Source: Ignavibacteriota bacterium (GTDB lineage: Bacteria > Bacteroidota > Ignavibacteria > UBA10030 > SZUA-254). From it: 64,000 nucleotides of DNA. The stretch spans positions 149,513-213,512 of the forward strand of contig JANYJZ010000033.1 in the NCBI GenBank assembly GCA_025358305.1, written 5' to 3'. Below are positions 18,238 to 26,905 of the stretch, piece by piece (positions within the stretch are counted from its first letter, which is position 1; each line of letters begins with the position of its first letter). The translations under genes were made by a program, and so were the position numbers. The notes beneath the pieces were generated by a model. That model was given only the letters and a program-made list of their open reading frames with translations, searched no databases and was not told the DNA's origin.

Positions 18238-19262
18238 CGTTCCGCCGCCGGGAAAGAAAACGGCGGCCGGTGGATCCCCCCGTCGGTGACGATGGCGGTG
18301 ATGAGCTTCGCCGGGGTGACGTCGAACGAGGGAGACCGCACGGACACCCCTTCCGGGACGATGCGAAACCCGAACGGGGAGGTGACCTCCTCCGCCGAGC
18401 GGTCCTCGATCGGGATCTCCGCCCCTGATGCCATCGACGTGTCGATCGTCGAGGCCGGCGCGGCGACGATGAACGCTATGCCGTGATGCTTCGCCAGGAC
18501 GGCGAGCCCGTAGGTGCCGATTTTGTTCGCGGTATCGCCGTTCCTGGCGATGCGGTCTGCGCCGACGATGACGACGTTGATGAGGCCCTTCAACATGAGC
18601 GAGGCCGCCGTGCTGTCGGTCAGGACGGTCACGTCGACGCCCGCTTTTTGGAGCTCCCACGCCGTGAGCCGCGCGCCCTGGAAGAGCGGCCGCGTCTCGT
18701 CGGCGAAGACCCGGATCCCCTTTCCCTGGCGGTGGGCGTGCGTGATGATGCTCTGCGCTGTGCCCTCCCCCCCGGTCGCGAGAGCGCCCGTATTGCAGTG
18801 CGTGAGGATCCCGGCGCCCTTCACAATGAGCGCGGAGCCGAACTCGCCGATACGCCGGCACATCTCCGCGTCCTCGCGGTGGATCGCGAGTGCTTCGGCC
18901 ATGAGAGAAGTGCGCGCGTCCTCGACGCTCGACGCCCGTCCGAGGACGGCCGCCATGCGCCGGAGCGACCAGGAAAGGTTGACCGCCGTGGGGCGCGTGC
19001 GGCCGAGCATCGAGATGTCGCTGCGAATATGCGCCTGCAGCGTGGCCAGATCGGGTGCCGGGTGCCGGGAGGAGAGGGCGACGCCGTAGGCGGCGGCGAT
19101 GCCGATCGCGGGCGCGCCGCGGACCTTCAACGTGCGGATCGCCTCTGCGATGACCGCCGGGTCGTCGGTGTCAATGTGGGATTCCGTCAGAGGGAGCTGC
19201 GTCTGGTCGAGGAGCCGGACCAGAGAGCCGAGCCATTCGATCGCGTGGACATGCGTCGTCAT
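18234..19262 (-). CDS. mtnA: S-methyl-5-thioribose-1-phosphate isomerase
   Basis: A 342-residue aldose-ketose isomerase of the methionine salvage pathway, converting methylthioribose-1-phosphate to methylthioribulose-1-phosphate. It belongs to the eIF2B-alpha-like family. Visible motifs are RGAPAIGIAAAYG near the N-terminus, the catalytic cysteine in ILTHCNTGALATGG, and the catalytic aspartate in VIVGADRIARNGDTANKIGT. It begins 6 bases after a PfkB-family kinase gene and overlaps recO. Other salvage genes (mtnB, mtnC, mtnD) are not in the window. Confidence 0.95.
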   Translation of the reverse strand: MTTHVHAIEWLGSLVRLLDQTQLPLTESHIDTDDPAVIAEAIRTLKVRGAPAIGIAAAYGVALSSRHPAPDLATLQAHIRSDISMLGRTRPTAVNLSWSLRRMAAVLGRASSVEDARTSLMAEALAIHREDAEMCRRIGEFGSALIVKGAGILTHCNTGALATGGEGTAQSIITHAHRQGKGIRVFADETRPLFQGARLTAWELQKAGVDVTVLTDSTAASLMLKGLINVVIVGADRIARNGDTANKIGTYGLAVLAKHHGIAFIVAAPASTIDTSMASGAEIPIEDRSAEEVTSPFGFRIVPEGVSVRSPSFDVTPAKLITAIVTDGGIHRPPFSFPAAER

Positions 19263-19268
19263 GGGGTG

Positions 19269-20198
19269 CTACCGGACCGCGGCGGCCTCTTCGTCGAATT
19301 TCGAGAGCTCGCGGAAGGACCGAAACCGGTCCTGGATCTCAAGATACGTGAGTTCCTTGAGCCGGTCGAGGCTGAAGCGTTCGACGCAGAAGGATGCCAG
19401 GGCGCTGCCGTAGATGACGGCGCGCTTGATGTTGTCGTCGGAAAGATCGTCCGTGCGGGCGATCCAGCCGATGAAGCCGCCGGCGAACGCGTCTCCGGCG
19501 CCCGTCGGGTCGTTGATATTTTCAAGGGGGTATGCCGGCGCGGAGAAGATCGTCCTCTCCGTCACCATGAGGGCGCCGTGCTCGCCTTTTTTCACGACGA
19601 CCGTCTTTGGGCCCATGCGGATGATCAACTTCGCCGCCTTGATGAGGTTCGGCTCGCCGGTGAGCTCCCGGACCTCCGACTCGTTCACCACGAGCACGTC
19701 CATGAGCTTTAGCGTTGCGAGAAGTTCCTTGTTCTTGCCCTTGATCCAGAAGTTCATCGTGTCGCCGATGACGAGCCGGGGCTTCGCGATCTGCTCGAGG
19801 ACGCGGCGCTGGAGGTCGGGGTCGATATTGCCGAGACAGACGTAGGTCGTCTTGCGGTACGATTCGGGGATGATCGGGTTGAAATGTTCGAAACAGTTGA
19901 GTTCCGTGAAGAGCGTGTCGCGCGTGTTGAGGTCGTAATGGTAGCGGCCGCCCCACCGGAACGTCTTGCCGCCTTCCATGATCTGGAGGCCCTCGAGGTC
20001 GATATCGCGGCTTTCCAGGAAGTCGATGTATTCCTTCTTGAAATCCCCCCCCACCACCCCCACAAGCCGGATCGGGGTCACGAAATAGCTCGCTGCCGTG
20101 GCGATGTACGTCGCGGAGCCTCCGAGCACATCTTCGACGCGCCCGAAGGGGGTCTCAATCGTATCGATCCCGAGCGATCCAACAACGAGCAGACTCAT
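19269..20198 (-). CDS. PfkB-family carbohydrate/nucleoside kinase
   Basis: A 309-residue ribokinase-fold enzyme. The N-terminal glycine-rich substrate lid VLGGSATYIATAASYF (about 24-39) and the C-terminal ATP/anion-hole signature NDPTGAGDAFAGGFIGW (catalytic Asp in TGAGD) are intact. The true substrate is not evident. Placement 6 bases before mtnA suggests a role in methylthioadenosine/adenosine salvage (adenosine kinase-like), but homologues in other FCB genomes are annotated simply as sugar kinases. Start at 20198 follows AAGGTACCTTC and a good promoter. Confidence 0.9.
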   Translation of the reverse strand: MSLLVVGSLGIDTIETPFGRVEDVLGGSATYIATAASYFVTPIRLVGVVGGDFKKEYIDFLESRDIDLEGLQIMEGGKTFRWGGRYHYDLNTRDTLFTELNCFEHFNPIIPESYRKTTYVCLGNIDPDLQRRVLEQIAKPRLVIGDTMNFWIKGKNKELLATLKLMDVLVVNESEVRELTGEPNLIKAAKLIIRMGPKTVVVKKGEHGALMVTERTIFSAPAYPLENINDPTGAGDAFAGGFIGWIARTDDLSDDNIKRAVIYGSALASFCVERFSLDRLKELTYLEIQDRFRSFRELSKFDEEAAAVR

Positions 20199-20239
20199 GA
20201 AGGTACCTTACTAGATGACGAACGGTGAGAAACGTGAGG

Positions 20240-20270
20240 ATAATGTACGAAAAGGGGGACTGAAGTGCAA
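20240..20270 (-). promoter_or_regulatory. Promoter of the pfkB-mtnA-recO operon
   Basis: TTGCAC, 20 bases from TTG, TACATTAT on the minus strand, about 42 bases before the pfkB ATG. The -33 region shares the 11 bases TTGCACTTCAG with the M28 promoter at 23567-23596. Confidence 0.72.
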
Positions 20271-20301
20271 CGCGTAGCACGCGCGCGGCGGGTCCCGCAC
20301 G

Positions 20302-20345
20302 GGCCCCTCCCCCCCTCAAGCGGAATGCTCAAGGGGGGGAGGGCC
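20302..20345 (-). terminator. GC-rich hairpin after the M28 operon
   Basis: A run of 7 C with flanking CCCT (20305-20315) pairs with 7 G and AGGG (20333-20343) across a 17-base loop. It lies between the M28 stop (20358) and the pfkB promoter. No U-tract follows, so terminator function is likely but not certain. Confidence 0.5.
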
Positions 20346-20357
20346 GGCGGAAAAGAA

Positions 20358-21983
20358 TTAGTTGCTGCCGGGAGCCCGCGTGGGCTGCGGGAGCGGCTTG
20401 CGCGGGAACTTCTCATCCCGCATGGCTGCCTGGTAGGCGAATGCCGCCATGATGACGGAGGCCTGTTTCAGGTCGTCCTCCTGGACGCGTTCGTAGACGT
20501 CCATCGTCGAATGGTGCGTGCGCGTGTCGTACTCGAGCGGATCTTGGATGAACTGGAAGCCCGGGATCCCGACCGCATCGAACGAGAGGTGGTCCGTCCC
20601 GCCGGTGTTCGACAGCGAGAGGGTCGACGCGTCCATGTCCTTGAACGGCTTGAGCCACGACCGAAAGATCGGCCGGACCTGGTCGTTCCCCTGCATGTAG
20701 ACGCCGCGGACCTTGCCGGAACCGTTGTCGTTGTTGAAGTATACCGCGAGCTTCTCGTTTTCAGGCTTCTGCGTCACCTTGCCGTCAACCGTCTCGCCGA
20801 AGTGCTGCTTGACGTAGCCGGCCGAGCCCAAGAGCCCCTGTTCCTCGCCGCCCCAGAGTCCGATGCGGATCGTGCGGCGCGGGGAAAACTTCAGGGTCTT
20901 GAGGATGCGCATGGCCTCCATACAGACGGCGCTTCCCGTGCCGTCGTCGGTCGCCCCGGTCCCTCCGTGCCACGAGTCAAAGTGGCCGCCGATCATGACG
21001 ACCTCATCCTTGAGGTCGGTGCCGGGCAGCTCCGCGAAGATGTTCGCGACGGAATCGGCCTTGTTGAAGCTCACTTCGAGGTTCATCTCGATCTTCGGAG
21101 ACTCCCCCTTCTTGATCATCCGGATGAGTCGGTTGTAGTGCTCGGCCGCCACCGCTATCTGGGGAAGGATCTTCGGGGCGTTCGGATCCCACGCCGAGAC
21201 GCGCTTCGTGAAGGGCGTATCGGGATGCGCCGGCACGCTCGCCTGCTGGACGAAGATGTTGCCGCCGTCGCCGCGGGAGATCGTCAGGAGCGCAAGCGCC
21301 CCTTCCTTCTGGCACATCTCGAGCTTTTCAAAGTCGACGATCGCGCGGGCTTTCGCGGCTGGGTCCATCTGCCGCCGTCCCCCGCCGCCCCCGCCACCGC
21401 CGCCGCGCCGCGCCTGGGGCATGTCCGCGTTCGCCATGTCGAGGAGGGTCGAGTCGGCATCGCGGGTCGCCTCTGGGAGGAAGTGCGCCTTGATATCACG
21501 CGGATCGCTCAGGAGGACGAACTTTCCTTTGAGTTTTCCCTTGTAGGTCGCCAGGGCGCTGTCGGTCGTCGCATCGAAGTAGATGACCTCGCCGGTCTGA
21601 GTTCCGCCCGTGCCGGGCGACCAGGCCTTCGGATAGGAGAACAGGGGGAAGTTCTGGTGGCCGATGACGTTTGCCGAGTAACGCTTGAGATCCCAACCGC
21701 GGCCGAACGGGCCCCATTTCTCGGTGTGCGCATTGGCCAGTCCGAGCGAGGCGAGCTTCGAGACGGCCCAGTCGGCGGCGCGTACGTACCCGGGGGAGCC
21801 GGTGAGCCGCGGGCCGTAGACGTCGGCGAGGTAGCTCTCGATCTCCATCACCCCGGAGCGGTTCATGCCCTCATCCCGGATCTGCGCGAACGCGGCAGAG
21901 TCGATCTTCTCACCGCTGGTCTGCGCTGACGCAGCAAGGGCGAGGAAGATCGTGCAGCATAACAGCGGAAGCAAGTATTTCAT
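20358..21983 (-). CDS. Secreted M28 family peptidase with poly-Gly insert
   Basis: A 541-residue exported M28 aminopeptidase/carboxypeptidase. Signal peptide MKYLLPLLCCTIFLALAASA. Zinc-site motifs are GGHFDSWHGGTGATDDGTGS (first His/Asp ligands), WGGEEQGLLGS (catalytic Glu and Glu ligand), a downstream Asp in NNDNGSG, and the final His in YDTRTHHSTMD. Between the propeptide-like region and the catalytic domain is a run of nine glycines (about residue 190) flanked by Arg, part of the inserted PA-like domain. Start at 21983 follows GAGGTCACC. It lies 62 bases after another M28 gene and is presumably co-transcribed with it. Confidence 0.92.
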   Translation of the reverse strand: MKYLLPLLCCTIFLALAASAQTSGEKIDSAAFAQIRDEGMNRSGVMEIESYLADVYGPRLTGSPGYVRAADWAVSKLASLGLANAHTEKWGPFGRGWDLKRYSANVIGHQNFPLFSYPKAWSPGTGGTQTGEVIYFDATTDSALATYKGKLKGKFVLLSDPRDIKAHFLPEATRDADSTLLDMANADMPQARRGGGGGGGGGRRQMDPAAKARAIVDFEKLEMCQKEGALALLTISRGDGGNIFVQQASVPAHPDTPFTKRVSAWDPNAPKILPQIAVAAEHYNRLIRMIKKGESPKIEMNLEVSFNKADSVANIFAELPGTDLKDEVVMIGGHFDSWHGGTGATDDGTGSAVCMEAMRILKTLKFSPRRTIRIGLWGGEEQGLLGSAGYVKQHFGETVDGKVTQKPENEKLAVYFNNDNGSGKVRGVYMQGNDQVRPIFRSWLKPFKDMDASTLSLSNTGGTDHLSFDAVGIPGFQFIQDPLEYDTRTHHSTMDVYERVQEDDLKQASVIMAAFAYQAAMRDEKFPRKPLPQPTRAPGSN

Positions 21984-22045
21984 GGTGACCTCATGCATGT
22001 GTGAATGTGAGTGGACGCTTTCTGTCTGCCGTCACTCCCCGCGCG

Positions 22046-23449
22046 TCAGAGACCTTCCTGCGCGAGGACGTACGACAGGATCGCCACCGAGGCCGCGCCG
22101 AGCTCAAGTTCACGCTCGTTCACTTTGTCGATGGTGTCGCTCGTGGAATGGTGATAATCAAAGTAGCGGTGGCTGTCGACCCGGAGCCCGATCGTCGCGG
22201 CGCCCTGCTTGGCGAGCTCGCCGATGTCCGCGCCGCCGCCTCCGGGCTTGATCCGGTCCGCCTCGATCGGTTCGAAGAGGTAGGCCCACCGGGCGACGTG
22301 TTCGAAGATCGAGGGGTTGCGCGCAGTCGTCGCGCTGTCCGCCGAGACGCCGAACCCGCGGGGGGTGAACCCGCCGGCATCCGATTCGATGGCGGCGATG
22401 GGGTGCTCGCCTTCGCGCAGCTTCGCGGCGTAGGCCTTCCCGCCGCGCGTGCCGTTCTCTTCGTTCATAAAGAGCACCACGCGGATGGTCCGCTTCGGCC
22501 GTAAGCCGAGTTCCTTCAGGAGCCGCAAGGCTTCGAGCGAATGGACGCAGCCCGCGCCGTCGTCATGCGCGCCCGAGCCCTTGTCCCAGCTGTCGAGGTG
22601 TCCGCCGATGACGATCACCTCATCGGGCTTTTCGGTCCCGCGGAGTTCGCCGACGACGTTCGCCGACTCCACGTCGGGAAGCGTCTGGCAGGAAAGCTTC
22701 AAACGGACCGTCACCGACTGCCTCGCGGAGAGGAGGCTGTCAAGCCAGTTCGCGTCGAGCGCGCTCAGGGCCGCGGCCGGGACCTTCGGGACCGTGTCGT
22801 TGTAGTTCATCGCGCCGGTATGGGGAACGTCGTCGATCCGCATCGTCATCGAACGAACGATGGCCGCCACGCCGCCCGCCTTCGCCGCTTCGACGGCACC
22901 CTGTCCGCGCTGGCCCACCGCTCCGCCGTAGGCTTCGAAGGTGGTCAGCTTCGTCCGGTCCATCGGACGATTGAAAAAGATGATCTTGCCCTTCGCTTTC
23001 GCGCCGAGCGCCTTGAGTTCGTCGAAGGACTTCACTTCGACGACCTCGCCCGCGATGCCGTCGGCGGGGGTCCCGATGCTGCCCCCGAGCGCGCAGATCG
23101 TCAGGGGGACGTCGCCGAGCTTCGGGTCGCCGATGACGGAGGCTTCCTCCACCGGCCCGCGGACCCACCGCGGCACCATCACCGGTTCGGTCCTGACGCG
23201 GTCGAACCCGAGCCGCTCCATCTCGGCCTTCGCCCATTCGACGGCGCGGGCCGCCTGGGGCGAGCCGCTCACCCGGTTCCCGACGTTCGTCGTCAGGTCC
23301 GTGAGCATGGCATATGCCTGACCCGTCCCGAGAGCGGCGGCGAAGATCCGCTTCGCGTCGTCTTGGTACGGTTTTGCAAGGGTGTCTGCCTTTTGGGCGA
23401 GGAGAGAGGAAGAAACGAGCACGGAACAGGCGATCAGGAACAGTTTCAT
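22046..23449 (-). CDS. Secreted M28 family peptidase
   Basis: A 467-residue M28 zinc peptidase with signal peptide MKLFLIACSVLVSSSLLAQ. Metal-binding motifs are IGGHLDSWDKGSGAHDDGAG, FMNEENGTRGG, ESDAGG and YFDYHHSTSDT. A PA-like domain (about 130-235) separates the N-terminal part from the catalytic part. The layout matches bacterial homologues of plasma glutamate carboxypeptidase. ATG at 23449 gives the signal peptide; an in-frame TTG three codons upstream is less likely. It is first in a two-gene M28 operon with a promoter at 23567-23596. Confidence 0.93.
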   Translation of the reverse strand: MKLFLIACSVLVSSSLLAQKADTLAKPYQDDAKRIFAAALGTGQAYAMLTDLTTNVGNRVSGSPQAARAVEWAKAEMERLGFDRVRTEPVMVPRWVRGPVEEASVIGDPKLGDVPLTICALGGSIGTPADGIAGEVVEVKSFDELKALGAKAKGKIIFFNRPMDRTKLTTFEAYGGAVGQRGQGAVEAAKAGGVAAIVRSMTMRIDDVPHTGAMNYNDTVPKVPAAALSALDANWLDSLLSARQSVTVRLKLSCQTLPDVESANVVGELRGTEKPDEVIVIGGHLDSWDKGSGAHDDGAGCVHSLEALRLLKELGLRPKRTIRVVLFMNEENGTRGGKAYAAKLREGEHPIAAIESDAGGFTPRGFGVSADSATTARNPSIFEHVARWAYLFEPIEADRIKPGGGGADIGELAKQGAATIGLRVDSHRYFDYHHSTSDTIDKVNERELELGAASVAILSYVLAQEGL

Positions 23450-23566
23450 ACGGCGCAATACCTCATGGGTGCGTGGAAGATGCGTCTTCGAGGAGATGAC
23501 CCTTCATCGAAGTGTGCTGCGGGGAAGAGTCGTCGGTGGAGACCAGCGACGATAGCACAACGATGT

Positions 23567-23596
23567 TGAATATAGCAAAATCCGTCTGAAGTGCAA
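23567..23596 (-). promoter_or_regulatory. Promoter of the M28 pair
   Basis: TTGCAC, 19 bases from TTG, TATATTCA on the minus strand. The leader is about 110 bases. In the rest of the 360-base gap between 23450 and 23810 only the PDZ-operon terminator was recognised. Confidence 0.72.
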
Positions 23597-23730
23597 GGTT
23601 GTTGCCGCTTTTCTACGGGGAAGGTGCGGGGGGCGTTCACCCCGAGCGGGGCGGCATCCTGAAGAATCCACACGATTCGGGCGGAATCTCCGGGCTATGG
23701 GACGGACAGGCGGAGCGGAGAAGGCCCCCC

Positions 23731-23773
23731 AAAAAAACGGGGAGCAGGCATCCTCGTGATAGCCTGCTCCCCG
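23731..23773 (-). terminator. Intrinsic terminator of the dedA-PDZ operon
   Basis: A perfect 12-base-pair stem (23738-23749 with 23762-23773), 12-base loop, followed on the minus strand by seven T (23731-23737). This is the most canonical rho-independent terminator in the window, 38 bases after the PDZ gene stop. Confidence 0.92.
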
Positions 23774-23810
23774 ACCTTGATCGTGCGGTGGGATTGGAGG
23801 AGGATCTTGG

Positions 23811-24854
23811 TTACATGTTGAGCACTTTGTCCGTGATGCGCTGCTGAAGCCGCTGCATCTTCTCGCGGATCCGGGCCTGCATCTGGGAAAGTGTTTCGTG
23901 AAGGTCGCGCAAGAAATCCCTGTTCGCCTCTGAGAGCGAATGCCGGGTCGAAGAATGATCGATGTACGGGAGGAACGGCGCGTTCATCTCGAGGGAGGTG
24001 TCATCGTCGTCCTCCTCCATCTCCTTGTCGTTGTCGCGGTCCTCCACCTTGAGGGAAAGGCTCTGCGCCTTGCCGTGGCGGAGTATGTCGATCTGGGCGG
24101 TGGTCTTGTCGCCGTCGAAGAGCTCCTCGCGCAGGGCCTCGACGTCCTTGACGGAGGACGAGTTCACTTTCACGATGACGTCTCCGGCCTTCAATCCGGC
24201 GTCGGCCGACGCGCTCCGCTTTTCGACGGAGGTCACCAGGAGCCCTCGGCCCTCGGGCACTTCAAAGTATTCAGCGAGCTGTTTTGACAACTTCTGCAGT
24301 TCCATGCCCTCGACCGACTGCGACATCATCATGTTGAAATGGAACGGACGAACGCGCGGGATCGGCGGCACGACGACCGGCCGACGACCGCCATACGAGT
24401 ACGAATCGGGAGCGACGCCGTACCAGTACGAATTCGACTTCGTGCGCGATTGCTTGCGGAGCTTCACGTTCACGCTCTTTTTCTCCGCGCCGCGAGTGAT
24501 CGCGATGGCGACGGGCGTGTCGGAGGAGGCGTGCTTCACCGCGAGGGTGAGGTCCTGCGCGTCCTTGATCGCCTTCCCGTCGAAGGACGTGATGACGTCC
24601 CCCTCCTGGATACCGGCCTTCTCGGCGGGGCTCTCTTCGACGACGTCGCTCACGTAGGCGCCTTCGTCCACGGAGAGCTTTTCGCGCGACTTCAGCCGCG
24701 ACGTGACGTCCTCGAGCATGACCCCCAACCTTGTGCCGTTCCCCCCCGATCCGGAGAACGTGTAGGAGCGCGAGCGCGCCTGCGCGCCGGCCTCGGGCGC
24801 CACTAAGGCGCATACGGCGATGACAACAGCGGTGATCCACAATATTCGTTTCAT
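23811..24854 (-). CDS. Exported protein with two PDZ domains, no protease domain
   Basis: A 347-residue protein with signal peptide MKRILWITAVVIAVCALVAP. Two PDZ domains are visible: residues about 42-130 (LGVMLEDVTSR through SPAEKAGIQEGDVITSFDGK) and about 190-275 (GLLVTSVEKRSASADAGLKAGDVIVKVN). Between them is a Tyr/Arg/Pro-rich linker. The C-terminus has an acidic run (EMEEDDDDTS) followed by an amphipathic, likely coiled-coil helix (QMQARIREKMQRLQQRI). No trypsin triad is present, so it is a PDZ scaffold or adaptor rather than an HtrA. The ribosome-binding site is strong (AAGGAGAAGG). It is the last gene of the dedA operon. Confidence 0.88.
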   Translation of the reverse strand: MKRILWITAVVIAVCALVAPEAGAQARSRSYTFSGSGGNGTRLGVMLEDVTSRLKSREKLSVDEGAYVSDVVEESPAEKAGIQEGDVITSFDGKAIKDAQDLTLAVKHASSDTPVAIAITRGAEKKSVNVKLRKQSRTKSNSYWYGVAPDSYSYGGRRPVVVPPIPRVRPFHFNMMMSQSVEGMELQKLSKQLAEYFEVPEGRGLLVTSVEKRSASADAGLKAGDVIVKVNSSSVKDVEALREELFDGDKTTAQIDILRHGKAQSLSLKVEDRDNDKEMEEDDDDTSLEMNAPFLPYIDHSSTRHSLSEANRDFLRDLHETLSQMQARIREKMQRLQQRITDKVLNM

Positions 24855-24927
24855 GGTTCCTTCTCCTTGATACCTGGAAGCTCGTTTCCCGTTAGACTCA
24901 CCGAACCGGAAAAAGGTTGACATGCCC

Positions 24928-25392
24928 TTAGAGGATCTTCGTGATCTCCGCTGCTTTTTCGCCCCGGACGATGTATTCGTGGACGATCCGGAGACCTTCG
25001 CGCTGGCCCGGCCAGACGAGCCGGGATCGGGCCTTCTCCTCGTCGCACCATTCAAAGGCATCATGCTCGTTCGAGAGCGTCGGCTGGTCCCCCACTCTGA
25101 CCTGCGCCGCGAACATGGGACAGAGGTGGACACTGTCCGACCGATGCTCGTAGAACGTGCTGAGATATGGTACGACCCAGAAGGAAGAAGGTTTCAGCCC
25201 GGTCTCTTCGAGAAGCTCCCTGATGGCGGCTTCGACGGCCCGCTCCCCCTGTTCGATCGAGCCGGTGACGAACTGCCAGGTACCGGGATAGACCGTTTCG
25301 CGCAAGGTGCGCTTCAGGAGAAGGTATTGAGGCCTGTCGTCTTCGAACTTGAAGATGCAGACCTCGACGATGGACGAGACGACGTGCGGCAT
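24928..25392 (-). CDS. NUDIX hydrolase
   Basis: A 154-residue NUDIX pyrophosphohydrolase. The 23-residue NUDIX box runs from Gly44 to Leu66, starts GSIEQGE and contains REL-LEETGL, matching Gx5Ex7REUxEExGU. The N-terminal VVSSIVEVCIFKFE and later YEHRSDSVHLCPMFAAQV resemble dihydroneopterin triphosphate pyrophosphatase (NudB-like) and related dNTP-acting members, but the substrate is not determined by the box. It lies 27 bases after a pseudouridine synthase gene and 73 bases before the PDZ gene. Confidence 0.9.
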   Translation of the reverse strand: MPHVVSSIVEVCIFKFEDDRPQYLLLKRTLRETVYPGTWQFVTGSIEQGERAVEAAIRELLEETGLKPSSFWVVPYLSTFYEHRSDSVHLCPMFAAQVRVGDQPTLSNEHDAFEWCDEEKARSRLVWPGQREGLRIVHEYIVRGEKAAEITKIL

Positions 25393-25419
25393 GTGCGGAT
25401 CCTCCGAATTATCAACGGT

Positions 25420-26136
25420 TTATGGCGGGGAGAGCAGTTCCAAAGCGTCGGGGGGAAGGTAGTTCCATTCCCCCGGCTTCAACGAGCCGGCTCTGAGACG
25501 GCCGATCGCAATCCTCTCCAGGGCAAGGACGCGGTAGCCGAGCGAGTCGAACATTTTGCGGATCTGACGGTTCTTCCCCTCGACGATGGTGATCTCCGCC
25601 CTGCCTCCTCCCTTGGGCGTCAGGAGCGCCGGCAGGAGTTCGACGCCGCCGACCGTAAGCCCGGCGCGGATCGCCCGAGCGTCTTCGGGCGAGACGTCTT
25701 TGTCGAGGGTCACGATGTACGTCTTCGGAGACCCGGAATCCGGGTTTGTGAGCGATTCGCCGAGGCGGTTGTCGTTCGTGAAGAGCAGGAGTCCCGAGGT
25801 CTCCTTGTCGAGCCTGCCGACGGGGAAGACCCACCGGCCGACGTCGCCGAGTAGACCGTACACTGTCGGCCTCCCCCTCTCATCCGAGCGCGTCGTCACG
25901 AGCCCCGCGGGCTTGTTCATGAGGATATAGACGAGGGTCTTCGTCCCGACCCGGACGCCGTCGACGGCGATCGCGTCAACAGAAAGAGCGACCCGCCGGG
26001 AGACGCTCCGGACGACGGCGCCGTTGACGCTGACGCGTCCGGCGGCGATGAGCCCTTCCGCCTCCTTCCGCGAAGAGTAGCCGAGCTTCGACAAGGCCCG
26101 CGCGAGGCTCACGTCGGCCTTCGGGCCGTGCTTCAT
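25420..26136 (-). CDS. RsuA-family pseudouridine synthase (second paralogue)
   Basis: A 238-residue enzyme with an N-terminal S4 domain (LARALSKLGYSSRKEAEGLI) and the catalytic RsuA motif VGRLDKETSGLLLFTNDNR. EGKNRQIRKMFDSLG closes the fold. It is a paralogue of the rluB at 8710-9480 and modifies rRNA uridines; the exact site is unknown. Start at 26136 overlaps the stop of the upstream DedA gene (ATGA), supporting it over an in-frame GTG at 26145. Confidence 0.92.
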   Translation of the reverse strand: MKHGPKADVSLARALSKLGYSSRKEAEGLIAAGRVSVNGAVVRSVSRRVALSVDAIAVDGVRVGTKTLVYILMNKPAGLVTTRSDERGRPTVYGLLGDVGRWVFPVGRLDKETSGLLLFTNDNRLGESLTNPDSGSPKTYIVTLDKDVSPEDARAIRAGLTVGGVELLPALLTPKGGGRAEITIVEGKNRQIRKMFDSLGYRVLALERIAIGRLRAGSLKPGEWNYLPPDALELLSPP

Positions 26137-26750
26137 AGGAACCACCGGACACTGAAGTACGAAAGGACGAGGATCGCGCTCAGGACGGCCGCGAGCACGA
26201 GACGGTGGGAGGTGAGGTACCGCTTCACCGGTTCGCCGAACGCCATGAGGAGGCCGCCGAGGAGGCCGAACCGGATCACCCGGCCGAGGAGGGAACCGAG
26301 GAAAAGAGTCCCCAGCGGAAGCGTTCGATTGAACCCCGCCGCCATCGTGAACACGGCATACGGCACCGGGGTGAGCCCCGCCAGGATGAGGGTGAGAATG
26401 CCGTGCTCCCGGTACTGGAGGAGGACCCCCATGAACGCGTTCTCGACCCCGAGGCCGGACAGGAGCGGCCGGCCGAACGATTCGAAGAAGTAACTCCCGA
26501 TGGCGTAGCCGATGAGGGAGCCTGCGACGGAACCGAGGGTGCAGATGGCCGCGAACAGGAACGACTTCCGCGGGCTACCGAGGCAGAGCGTAAAGAAGAG
26601 AGGATCGGGCGGGAGAGGGAACACTGAACCTTCGATGACCGCGATGCCGAAAAGGATCCAGCGCGCGTGCGCCTTCGTCGAGAGTTCCTCGACCCACGCG
26701 GTGAGGCGCGCAGGGAGAGCGCTCCGTTCGTTCGTCCGGTTCTGTGACAT
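26133..26750 (-). CDS. DedA/VTT-domain membrane protein (YqaA-like)
   Basis: A 205-residue polytopic membrane protein of the SNARE-associated/VTT (DedA) superfamily. The re-entrant loop is seen as EGSVFPLPPDPLFFTLCLG. Further segments are GSLIGYAIGSYFFESFGRPLL and the second loop LAGLTPVPYAVFTMAAGFNR. DedA relatives flip or scramble polyprenyl-phosphate and phospholipids across the inner membrane; the specific lipid is unknown here. It opens the dedA-rsuA paralogue-nudix-PDZ operon. Confidence 0.88.
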   Translation of the reverse strand: MSQNRTNERSALPARLTAWVEELSTKAHARWILFGIAVIEGSVFPLPPDPLFFTLCLGSPRKSFLFAAICTLGSVAGSLIGYAIGSYFFESFGRPLLSGLGVENAFMGVLLQYREHGILTLILAGLTPVPYAVFTMAAGFNRTLPLGTLFLGSLLGRVIRFGLLGGLLMAFGEPVKRYLTSHRLVLAAVLSAILVLSYFSVRWFL

Positions 26751-26786
26751 GGTCTATTGGGACCTTCTCTCGGGTATTCTGAATCG

Positions 26787-26817
26787 TGAATATAGAAAAG
26801 CGCGCGCGAAGTGTCAA
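26787..26817 (-). promoter_or_regulatory. Promoter of the dedA operon
   Basis: TTGACA, 20 bases from TTG, TATATTCA on the minus strand, 36 bases before the ATG at 26750. Confidence 0.75.
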
Positions 26818-26842
26818 ACCTGCTCCCCCCTTCCGAACGCGG

Positions 26843-26878
26843 CGAAGCCCGGCGCGAGGTTCTCGCCGCCGGGCTTCG
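26843..26878 (-). terminator. GC-rich hairpin after the membrane-protein gene
   Basis: A 12-base-pair stem (26843-26854 with 26867-26878), extendable by 5 inner pairs, beginning 28 bases after the stop at 26906. No U-tract. Confidence 0.55.
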
Positions 26879-26905
26879 TGCCACACAGAGTTGGGCCGCT
26901 GAACG

